13,575 bases of DNA from NCBI GenBank assembly GCA_900555435.1, contig USLH01000056.1, positions 1 to 13,575 of the forward strand, read 5' to 3'. The notes below the pieces were generated by a model that saw only the letters and a program-made list of their open reading frames with translations, ran no database searches and had not been told where the DNA came from. The stretch comes from an uncultured Oscillospiraceae bacterium (GTDB lineage: Bacteria > Bacillota > Clostridia > Oscillospirales > Ruminococcaceae). Of the stretch, positions 1 through 5,400 are shown piece by piece. How positions within the stretch are numbered: the first letter of the stretch is position 1; each line of letters opens with the position of its first letter. A program made the position numbers and the translations under genes.

Positions 1-264
1 ATTTTGGGGAATACAAACTCAACGGTCCTCATGCGGATGATTGCCCTGGCCAAGGCGGACAGCATTGCTTACTGGCGGAAAGAACTGCCCGGAGCCAGTG
101 AGACAGAGCTGGAAATGATGTATACCCATCTGTCAAACGGTTTGATGCATGTCGTTGTGGAGGGCTATGACAAGTACAGCAAAGAGGAAATGATCCATTT
201 TGTCAACCGCGTTGTAAAAGCCAGTCTTTTGCTGTTTCAATCGCCCCAAAGTCCCCTTGCTTAA
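1..264 (+). CDS. TetR-family transcriptional regulator, C-terminal part (5' end outside window)
   Basis: The reading frame is open from the first base and ends at a TAA at 262-264, so only the last 87 or so residues are present. No helix-turn-helix is visible because the N-terminal part is missing. What remains is an all-helical segment (ALAKADSIAYW..., then a helix around MMYTHLSNGLMHVVVEG, then EEMIHFVNRVVKASLLLF). This is the kind of ligand-binding or dimerisation end seen in TetR-family repressors, where a last helix follows a sentence such as EEM..FV..V. The family call rests on this general resemblance only. A TTG at position 4 could formally start translation, but nothing before it is visible and the gene almost certainly begins upstream. 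It could equally be the end of another helical regulator. Confidence 0.5.
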   Translation: MLGNTNSTVLMRMIALAKADSIAYWRKELPGASETELEMMYTHLSNGLMHVVVEGYDKYSKEEMIHFVNRVVKASLLLFQSPQSPLA

Positions 265-272
265 CACAGCCT

Positions 273-291
273 TTATGCCCGAACGGCATAA
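273..291. repeat. Short inverted repeat after the TetR-like gene
   Basis: TTATGCC and GGCATAA form a perfect 7-bp stem around a 5-base loop, 9 bases past the stop codon. No T-run follows, so it is not a typical intrinsic terminator. It may help end the regulator transcript or stabilise its 3' end. Confidence 0.35.
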
Positions 292-339
292 TAAGCTTAC
301 AAAACGGTCGATGGTCAAAAAAGATGAGCCGATAAAAGC

Positions 340-371
340 GGAACAGGCATGATTTCGGTCATGCCTGTTCC
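340..371. repeat. Perfect 13-bp hairpin in the TetR-lipoprotein gap
   Basis: GGAACAGGCATGA (340-352) and its exact reverse complement (359-371) enclose the 6-base loop TTTCGG. No T-tract follows directly; the next bases are AAGAAATATG. It lies between the regulator and the lipoprotein promoter. It could be a weak terminator, an mRNA 3'-end structure or a protein-binding palindrome. The rest of the 265-559 gap shows no gene. Confidence 0.5.
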
Positions 372-460
372 AAGAAATATGAATTTTACCGTCTTGTCGT
401 CCGGAATCCTTGTCCCGCTTTTTTCCTTTCCTCTCCAAATTTTAATTCGCCGTATGCTTC

Positions 461-489
461 TTGATTTTTGTAAACCCATGTGCTATATT
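461..489 (+). promoter_or_regulatory. Sigma-A-type promoter for the lipoprotein gene
   Basis: A -35 box TTGATT (461-466) and a -10 box TATATT (484-489) are separated by exactly 17 bp. They lie about 70 bases upstream of the lipoprotein start codon, in AT-rich sequence. The predicted transcript would have a leader of roughly 60 bases containing the AAAGGGG ribosome site. Confidence 0.6.
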
Positions 490-559
490 GAGTGCATGGT
501 GGCAACAAAATCCGCCAAAATTTTCTCTATTTTTATAGAGTACAAAGGGGTAAAACCAA

Positions 560-1102
560 ATGAAACTCAGAAAACTCTGCGCATTGGCACTCGCCGGTCT
601 GCTCACGCTCTCTGCGCTTGCAGGCTGCACCTCCGCCAAAACCATCGTAGGGGGGAACACAAGCAGCACCTCCGCCGAGTCCTCCTCTTCCTCCGAAGCC
701 GCCTCCGAAAACAGCACTGCATCCTCCGAATCCGAATCTTCGGCCTCCACTGGGGAAGCCATGTTTGCCTCCCTCGCCGATTATCTCGCCGATCCGGACG
801 TAAAAGCGTCCATCGATGCCGAAATTGAAAATCAGACCGATGACAGCATGACGATCAAGGTCTACGCGGACGGCAATGCGCTCGTCTATGAATATCAGTT
901 CACGGATGAATACGACCTCTCCGACGAAGACATAAAGCAGTCCGTGCTCGATGCTTTAAAAGAAGGCTGCGAAGAAAATGCTTCCACCTTTGAGGATATC
1001 GCCGATACGCTCGAAAGCGAAGTAGGCCTCTCCGGCGTGCACGTCCGCCTCGTCTACTTGAACGGCGATGGCAGCGAAATTTACACCCACGACTTTGAAT
1101 GA
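560..1102 (+). CDS. Secreted lipoprotein with serine-rich linker and DUF4854-like domain
   Basis: This 180-residue protein starts with a lipoprotein signal: basic MKLRK, a hydrophobic stretch, and a lipobox ending in LAGC with the modified cysteine at residue 23. It should be anchored to the outer face of the membrane. Residues 33-67 are a low-complexity linker of Ser, Thr, Ala and Glu. The rest (about 70-180) is a small acidic alpha/beta domain with a YADGNALVYEYQF strand and a GVHVRLVYLNGDGSEIYTHDF ending. That pattern resembles the DUF4854 domain found on lipoproteins of gut Clostridia, recalled here by similarity and not searched. Its function is unknown. The ATG has an AAAGGGG ribosome site 8 bases upstream. 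The gene is monocistronic, with its own promoter and a terminator 32 bases past the stop. Confidence 0.8.
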   Translation: MKLRKLCALALAGLLTLSALAGCTSAKTIVGGNTSSTSAESSSSSEAASENSTASSESESSASTGEAMFASLADYLADPDVKASIDAEIENQTDDSMTIKVYADGNALVYEYQFTDEYDLSDEDIKQSVLDALKEGCEENASTFEDIADTLESEVGLSGVHVRLVYLNGDGSEIYTHDFE

Positions 1103-1134
1103 TTATTTGTGTAATTTATAAATAAATTTTAAAG

Positions 1135-1180
1135 CGCCGTCCGCGAACCGCTTTCGGTTCGCAGACGGCGTGTTTTATTT
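1135..1180 (+). terminator. Intrinsic terminator of the lipoprotein gene
   Basis: CGCCGTC plus CGAACCG pair with CGGTTCG plus GACGGCG across a CTTT loop (stem 1135-1170, with one mismatch). The stem is followed by TGTTTTATTT. It ends the only plus-strand transcription unit seen complete in this window. Confidence 0.8.
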
Positions 1181-1201
1181 GACAAGATTCGACATTTTTA
1201 A

Positions 1202-1370
1202 GTGAAATATTTCGCGCTGCGAAATGTGAAATTTGATGCTACGCATCAATTGAAATGAAATAAATCCCTACGCGCTGCAGCGCGGTTCACACACCACAGG
1301 TATTTCACGTTGCGCAGCAACATTTCACTGCCCGAAGGGCAATTTCACAAATTCCGAAGGGATTTATTTC
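1202..1370. repeat. Array of short hairpins separated by TGAAAT motifs
   Basis: The left half has GTGAAAT at 1202 and 1226 and TTGAAAT at 1250. The right half has its complement ATTTCAC at 1302, 1322 and 1342, spaced exactly 20 bases apart. Between these lie small palindromes: ATTTCGC/GCGAAAT (1209-1225), TTGATGC/GCATCAA (1233-1249), the 14-bp palindrome CGCGCTGCAGCGCG (1271-1284), GTTGC/GCAAC (1309-1321) and TGCCC/GGGCA (1329-1341). GAAATAAATCCCT (1257-1269) is exactly complementary to 1358-1370, so the central part can also fold into one long stem. There is no open frame of note. It sits between two converging transcription units. Confidence 0.75.
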
Positions 1371-1374
1371 GTTG

Positions 1375-1411
1375 AAAAAAGAGCCTTGTCTTTTTGACAA
1401 GGCTCTTTTTT
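1375..1411 (-). terminator. Terminator of the tRNA operon (bidirectional in form)
   Basis: GAGCCTTGTC and GACAAGGCTC form a 10-bp stem around TTTTT, flanked by six A on one side and six T on the other. The structure can therefore terminate in both directions. It lies immediately downstream of tRNA-Glu on the minus strand and gives that transcript a clean end. Confidence 0.85.
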
Positions 1412-1412
1412 C

Positions 1413-1487
1413 TGGTGACCCGGACGAGAATCGAACTCGTGTTACCGCCGTGAAAGGGCGGTGTCTTAACCGCTTGACCACCGGGCC
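1413..1487 (-). tRNA. tRNA-Glu, anticodon TTC
   Basis: Read on the minus strand, the acceptor stem GGCCCGG pairs with CCGGGTC (one G-T pair). The D-arm GGTCAAGCGGTTAAGAC, the anticodon stem CCGCC/GGCGG around loop CTTTCAC, and the T-arm CGAGTTCGATTCTCG all fit. The anticodon is TTC (plus-strand 1452-1454), giving glutamate. The 3' CCA is encoded. It lies 3 bases after tRNA-Met in the same transcript. Confidence 0.93.
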
Positions 1488-1490
1488 AGA

Positions 1491-1567
1491 TGGTAGCGGC
1501 AAATGGATTCGAACCATCGACACTTCGGGTATGAACCGAATGCTCTAGCCAACTGAGCTATGCCGCC
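1491..1567 (-). tRNA. tRNA-Met, anticodon CAT (elongator type)
   Basis: On the minus strand the acceptor stem GGCGGCA pairs with TGCCGCT (with one G-T pair). The D-arm is TAGCTCAGTTGGCTAGAGC. The anticodon stem TTCGG/CCGAA encloses loop TTCATAC. The T-arm carries the usual GGTTCGAATCC and CCA is encoded. The paired first acceptor base (G1-C72-like geometry) and the lack of a GGG/CCC anticodon stem argue against an initiator tRNA. Isoleucine tRNA with modified CAT is less likely from the overall sequence but is not excluded. Confidence 0.9.
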
Positions 1568-1601
1568 ATACTGCCCGTCTGGTTTGACGGGAACAGCAAT
1601 T

Positions 1602-1630
1602 ATTTTAGCATAATGAAAAAGGAATGTCAA
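1602..1630 (-). promoter_or_regulatory. Near-consensus promoter of the tRNA-Met/tRNA-Glu operon
   Basis: On the minus strand TTGACA (1625-1630) and TAAAAT (1602-1607) are separated by 17 bp. The -10 box lies 34 bases upstream of the mature tRNA-Met 5' end. A perfect -35 box fits a strongly expressed stable-RNA operon. Confidence 0.85.
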
Positions 1631-1692
1631 TAGGTTTTCCCGAAAAAGTTCAGAAAATTCTCGATTTTCCCGTTTTTTCCGGAATTTTCCGG

Positions 1693-2814
1693 TCACACCA
1701 TATCCGCAGGGGGCAAAATCATCGGGATCGGGAACCAGCTTCTTTCGATCGTCGTCCGGTAAAGAGCCGTCGAGACCGGCGAAAAGAGGTAGGACATCAT
1801 CTGTAAATGAGAAAGGGACACATCCGCCGGCTCTTCCGTTTCAGAAACCGTCACGGCCTTCCCTTCCACCCGGATGGCAAAACGGCCCTTTTCCTTCACG
1901 TCGATGACGTATTTTCCGGAGATAAGCCCGCAGCTTTCCGCTTTCAGGCGCAGATATGCCTCGATCACATTGGGATAATTCAGGACATTGATCATTTCCC
2001 CGGTCCGGATGCAGGATTCTTCCGCTACCTCGTTTAAAGACCGGATCAGTTCCGTCTGTTCCCAGGCGGGGAAGAAAACTACGCTTTTCCCGCAGTGCTC
2101 CACCAGCGCAAAGATCACCGGCAAGGCTGCGCCATAATCGGAGAGCACCAGCTCCTGAACCGACTCGCCCCGGTCGCTGACGCTGGCATAGCCCAGAAAT
2201 TTTCCATTTTTGAGGATGACCCAGCCGCTGCTGTCCCAGGTGTGGAGGATCTCGCCGAATGCAGAGATCTCCCGCTCCATGGAGACCGACTGTTTATCCG
2301 AAAGCGCCTTGCACGCCGCCAGATACTCCCCGTTTTCATCCAGAGGGAGCAGAGAGATCTCCTTGGTGGAAACGGCCTTGCAGTGCCGCCGGTTGGTGGG
2401 GGTCACGGTAAAGACCAGCTGGGTGGCGGCTTGTCCGAATCCGAAATAGCCGTACCGCTGCCGTTGACCGCCTAAATAGACCAGATCTGTTCCGTCGGCT
2501 TCTGCTTCCTCCACCAGCTGCTTCAAAAGAAGCTTCATATACCCCTTTCCCCGACAGCCGGGATGGACCGAGACCGTACCGATCCCACGGAGGTTCAGAC
2601 GATTCTCCCCTACCCGCAGCTTCATGGGGAAAGAGCCGATCAGGGCCTTGATCCGATCCTTTTCCGTCACCAGAAGATGGTAGGGAGCCACCTCCGGGTG
2701 TCCGTCATAAAGCTTTTTCAGGCGGTAAGGAAAATCCACATAAAACACCATGGTTGCAAAATCAATAAGGGCTTCGTAATCCTCACTTGTGGCTCTGCGA
2801 ATTTCGTAATCCAT
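1693..2814 (-). CDS. Eis-like GNAT N-acetyltransferase with SCP2-like C-terminus
   Basis: This 373-residue protein should transfer an acetyl group from acetyl-CoA to an amine; the substrate is unknown. The first GNAT domain (about 1-130) has the acetyl-CoA loop VHPGCRGKGYMKLLL at 83-97, with the R-G-K-G-Y core, followed by LVYLGGQRQRYGYFGFG. A second, more degenerate GNAT-like domain occupies the middle. The end (from about 290, SGKYVIDVKEKGRFAIRVEG) resembles the sterol-carrier-protein-2 fold seen at the C-terminus of Eis-family enzymes. The length fits that family (about 400). The ATG has AAAGGAG 8 bases upstream. The gene lies 15 bases after rsmA and is the last of a three-gene operon. No clear terminator follows, only a CCGGAA/TTCCGG palindrome at 1679-1692. 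Confidence 0.82.
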   Translation of the reverse strand: MDYEIRRATSEDYEALIDFATMVFYVDFPYRLKKLYDGHPEVAPYHLLVTEKDRIKALIGSFPMKLRVGENRLNLRGIGTVSVHPGCRGKGYMKLLLKQLVEEAEADGTDLVYLGGQRQRYGYFGFGQAATQLVFTVTPTNRRHCKAVSTKEISLLPLDENGEYLAACKALSDKQSVSMEREISAFGEILHTWDSSGWVILKNGKFLGYASVSDRGESVQELVLSDYGAALPVIFALVEHCGKSVVFFPAWEQTELIRSLNEVAEESCIRTGEMINVLNYPNVIEAYLRLKAESCGLISGKYVIDVKEKGRFAIRVEGKAVTVSETEEPADVSLSHLQMMSYLFSPVSTALYRTTIERSWFPIPMILPPADMV

Positions 2815-2829
2815 AAAAAAATTCTCCTT

Positions 2830-3687
2830 TCAGCACTCGGTCAAAATCTGAGACAAACGGATGAACTCGTCCAGAGAAAGCTCCTCCGCCCGGACGGTAG
2901 GCTTTAGCCCTGCTTCGGCGATTGCTTCCGCCGCTCTTGCTTTCTCAATCTTCAAGCCGGAGCTTAACGTGTTGACTAAAGTCTTCCGCCGCTGCCCGAA
3001 TGCGGCCTTTACCACCCGGAACAGCCGCTTTTCCGCTTCTCCCTCCAAGGGGAGCTCCTTTTTCACGTCCAGCCGCACCACCATGGAATCCACGTTGGGC
3101 GACGGATAAAAGCTGCCCCGGCTCACGGGGAAAAGGATCTGCGGCTCGCTGTAGTACCGCACCGCCGCCGTTACCGCCCCGCAGGCCCGGGATGGCATGA
3201 CGGCGCAGATCCGCTCCCCTGCTTCCTTCTGCACCATAACGGTGATGGACTTCACCGGCAGCCGGCTTTCCAGCAGCATCATCAGGATCGGAGAGGTGAT
3301 GTAATAGGGAAGGTTGGCGCAGACCACCACCTCCATCTCCCCGAATTCCTCCGCCAGGAGGGCGGGCAGGTCGGTTTTCAAGATGTCCTGATTGACGACC
3401 TTTACGTTTTTATGGTCGGAAAGAGTGTACGAGAGCACCGGCAGCAGCCGGCTGTCCAGCTCCACCACCACGACCTTTTCCGCCCGGGCGGCCAGCTCAT
3501 TGGTCAGCACTCCAAACCCGGCGCCGATCTCCAGCACCCCGACTTCCGACTCCGCCCCGCCTAATTCGGCGATCTTCGGACAGACGGAAGGGTTCACGAT
3601 AAAATTCTGCCCCAGCGATTTGGAGAAGGTAAACCCGAACCGATCCATGATCGTCCGGATGGTTCCCAGATTGGTAAGATTCTGCAA
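2830..3687 (-). CDS. rsmA: 16S rRNA (adenine1518/1519-N6)-dimethyltransferase
   Basis: RsmA (KsgA) dimethylates two adjacent adenines in the helix 45 loop of 16S rRNA during late 30S assembly, using S-adenosylmethionine. At 285 residues it has normal family length. Visible are SLGQNFIVN (24-32), the AdoMet-binding LEIGAGFG (52-59), the acidic VVELDSRLLP strand end (75-83), the catalytic NLPYYI at 125-130, and the C-terminal FGQRRKTL motif. Loss of this enzyme gives kasugamycin resistance in well-studied bacteria. The start is a TTG (CAA at 3685-3687 on the plus strand) preceded by AAGGAGG at 6-base spacing; the first ATG would drop the N-terminal helix. The upstream deacetylase stops 10 bases before, inside this gene's ribosome site, suggesting coupled translation. 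Confidence 0.95.
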   Translation of the reverse strand: MQNLTNLGTIRTIMDRFGFTFSKSLGQNFIVNPSVCPKIAELGGAESEVGVLEIGAGFGVLTNELAARAEKVVVVELDSRLLPVLSYTLSDHKNVKVVNQDILKTDLPALLAEEFGEMEVVVCANLPYYITSPILMMLLESRLPVKSITVMVQKEAGERICAVMPSRACGAVTAAVRYYSEPQILFPVSRGSFYPSPNVDSMVVRLDVKKELPLEGEAEKRLFRVVKAAFGQRRKTLVNTLSSGLKIEKARAAEAIAEAGLKPTVRAEELSLDEFIRLSQILTEC

Positions 3688-3697
3688 AGTCTCCTCC

Positions 3698-4573
3698 TTA
3701 TGGGGATCCGACGATCCCCGCTTTTTTGAAAAATTCGTCCGGATCTGCCCCGTGGGGGCGGTTATAACGCTTTAGCTTTTTTAAGCTCTTCCGATTGGAA
3801 ATAAAATTCACGCCCTCTTCGCAGGTAACAGTCACCGAAAAGCCAAAGGCTTCCGCCAGCGTTTCGCTTTCCCCGCTGTAAAAGCCGTAAGGGTAGACGA
3901 GAGCCCTCGGCTCCTTTCCCAGATGGTCCCGGCACCTTTCCTGCAAAAGCAGCAGATCGTCGGACAGGACTTTCCGGTAGGTTTCTTCGGATTCGCCCTT
4001 CTTTTTCCGCAGACCCTTCCGCCCGTCCTCCAGATGGTGGAAACCGTAGGTGTGGTTTGCGATCTCGACAAGCCCGGAATCGGCAAGCTCCCTGCACTGC
4101 TCCCAGCTTAAGTGAGAGTAGGAAAGCGCCTTCGGGACGTCCCCGGAATAAAGATCGGTATATTCCCCTACGATAGCCGCTGTCGCCTTGAACGAATACT
4201 TCTGAAGCAGGGGCAGCACCACCTGCTCCATGCTTTCAAAGCCGTCGTCAAAGGTAAGCAGGACCGGCTTTTCCGGCAGCGTCCCGACTCCTCTCACAAA
4301 GTCGAAAAGCTCCTCCGGCGTAACGCCTTCGTAGCCGGCTTCTTTTAAGAGCTGCAGGTCGCCTTCCAGCTCGGAGGCACTGACCACATACTCCCCCAGC
4401 CCTTCGGATCCGTCGGGCAGGACGTTGTGATACATGATCCCGGGAACCGGGATACCCTCTGTCGGCTCCCCTCCGGTGGGGAATGTGCTTTTGCCGCAAA
4501 GCAGAAACGCACCTGCCGCCCCAAGGAGCCCTCCCAGGAAAACCGCCGCCAGCCTTTGGAATGAAACCGCCAT
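3698..4573 (-). CDS. Membrane-anchored polysaccharide deacetylase (CE4/NodB fold)
   Basis: This 291-residue protein has an N-terminal signal anchor (about 8-26, with a cysteine at 26 that does not form a good lipobox). A catalytic NodB domain follows, outside the membrane. The domain contains VPGIMYHNV near its start, the metal and base motif TFDDG at 107-111, and the metal ligands in NHTYGFHH (H174, H179). The H-T-x3-H spacing is that of PgaB/IcaB-like enzymes. The substrate is probably an N-acetylated cell-wall or surface glycan, but this cannot be read from sequence. The ATG has a GGAGG ribosome site. It is the first gene of the operon with rsmA and the GNAT gene. A promoter lies about 60 bases upstream. 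Confidence 0.88.
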   Translation of the reverse strand: MAVSFQRLAAVFLGGLLGAAGAFLLCGKSTFPTGGEPTEGIPVPGIMYHNVLPDGSEGLGEYVVSASELEGDLQLLKEAGYEGVTPEELFDFVRGVGTLPEKPVLLTFDDGFESMEQVVLPLLQKYSFKATAAIVGEYTDLYSGDVPKALSYSHLSWEQCRELADSGLVEIANHTYGFHHLEDGRKGLRKKKGESEETYRKVLSDDLLLLQERCRDHLGKEPRALVYPYGFYSGESETLAEAFGFSVTVTCEEGVNFISNRKSLKKLKRYNRPHGADPDEFFKKAGIVGSP

Positions 4574-4630
4574 GCCAATCCTCCCTCTCCGTTTTTACAT
4601 CCTTATTCCGAAAAGGGAGTTTCTTTTCCC

Positions 4631-4659
4631 ATTGTAACACATTCTTTTTCAAAAAACAA
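4631..4659 (-). promoter_or_regulatory. Promoter of the deacetylase-rsmA-GNAT operon
   Basis: On the minus strand TTGTTT (4654-4659) and TACAAT (4631-4636) are separated by 17 bp. The -10 box is preceded by TGT, an extended -10 element. It lies just past the terminator of the upstream HTH gene and about 58 bases before the start codon, which makes this a separate transcription unit. Confidence 0.7.
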
Positions 4660-4663
4660 CAGA

Positions 4664-4697
4664 GCAAAATCCCGGAGGATCGCTCCCCCGGGATTTT
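4664..4697 (-). terminator. Intrinsic terminator of the HTH regulator gene
   Basis: On the minus strand AAAATCCCGG pairs with CCGGGATTTT around a 12-base loop, directly after the TAA at 4698-4700. The T-rich end of the stem continues as TTTTGCTCT. Confidence 0.75.
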
Positions 4698-5252
4698 TTA
4701 CCAATCCGTTTCTTCTTTTTTCTCGTCCTTCGGCTTGCGTTTTTGGTACCAGATGCAAAAAAGGATGCCCCCGATCAGCAAAAGCCCTCCGAAGACCCAA
4801 AGAAGCGCCCCGAGCCTATATTTCTCCACAAATCCCGTAAAAGAGTATCCGGAACCGGTGGTGTACCAGGTCATTCCGTTTGCATCGGTATAAGCCGAGC
4901 TCTCAAAAGAATCGATCATGCTGGACAGGACGGCGATCACCAGAAAACCCAGTGCCCCAAGCCCTCCGGTGATGGAAGCAGCGATGAGGTACCCCTTCCC
5001 CGGCTTCTTCTTTTCCGAAAGAAGCACCGGCACTGCTGTTTGCTGCGTTTCCTCCCAGTCGTCTTTCAGCAGATAATCGGTAGACACGTCAAACAGCCGG
5101 CTCAGCGTCAGGATCCGCCCGGCGTCGGGAAGGGAATCCCCCAGCTCCCACTTTGACACTGCCTGACGGGTCACGTCCAGCTTTTCCGCCAGCTGTTCCT
5201 GAGAAAGCCCCGACCCCCGCCGCAGCTTCTGCAGCTTTTCTCCAAACGTCAT
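4698..5252 (-). CDS. XRE-family HTH regulator with two C-terminal membrane segments
   Basis: This 184-residue protein has a Cro/C1-type helix-turn-helix at about 6-62. The core runs GLSQEQLAEKLDVTRQAVSKWE (the recognition helix includes TRQAVSKWE), ending with the usual LFDVSTDYLL. After a basic KKKPGK stretch come two hydrophobic segments (about 89-111 and 147-168). They enclose a short polar loop rich in Ser, Tyr and Gly (SAYTDANGMTWYTTGSG). The tail after the second segment is highly charged and should face the cytoplasm, so the loop would be outside. Such membrane-tethered XRE proteins are common in Firmicutes, but their signals are mostly unknown. The ATG has a GGAGGGAGG ribosome site. 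The gene is monocistronic. Its target is not identifiable; the stem upstream (5297-5333) is a candidate. Confidence 0.85.
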   Translation of the reverse strand: MTFGEKLQKLRRGSGLSQEQLAEKLDVTRQAVSKWELGDSLPDAGRILTLSRLFDVSTDYLLKDDWEETQQTAVPVLLSEKKKPGKGYLIAASITGGLGALGFLVIAVLSSMIDSFESSAYTDANGMTWYTTGSGYSFTGFVEKYRLGALLWVFGGLLLIGGILFCIWYQKRKPKDEKKEETDW

Positions 5253-5296
5253 GAAAATGACCTCCCTCCTGTCTCAAAGGATACCACAGCTGCCCG

Positions 5297-5333
5297 GTTG
5301 CGTTCCACCAAACTGCCATGGAACTTCCGCAAC
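5297..5333. repeat. Imperfect inverted repeat upstream of the HTH regulator
   Basis: GTTGCG-TTCCA (5297-5307) can pair with TGGAA and CGCAAC (5319-5323 and 5328-5333), interrupted by a CTTC bulge. It lies 45-80 bases before the regulator start, in the gap after gyrA. It could be an operator for autoregulation or chance structure. Confidence 0.25.
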
Positions 5334-5360
5334 TTCCCGTTGCGCCGCCCCTTTCAATGC

Positions 5361-5395
5361 AAAAAGCGAACGAAAAGAGCTTCCGTCCGCTTTTT
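5361..5395 (-). terminator. Intrinsic terminator after gyrA
   Basis: On the minus strand AAAAAGCGGACG pairs with CGTTCGCTTTTT around an 11-base loop (one mismatch). The stem ends in a T-run and lies 5 bases past the gyrA stop codon. It closes the gyrB-gyrA operon. Confidence 0.75.
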
Positions 5396-5400
5396 AAAAA

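Noticed and set aside
1202..1370. CRISPR array
   Set aside because: The constant unit is only 6-7 bases, its orientation flips halfway, the intervening pieces are palindromes and there are no cas genes.
1679..1692. CCGGAA/TTCCGG palindrome after the GNAT gene as a terminator
   Set aside because: The stem is only 6 bp with a 2-base centre, and it is followed on the minus strand by A-rich sequence, not T-rich.
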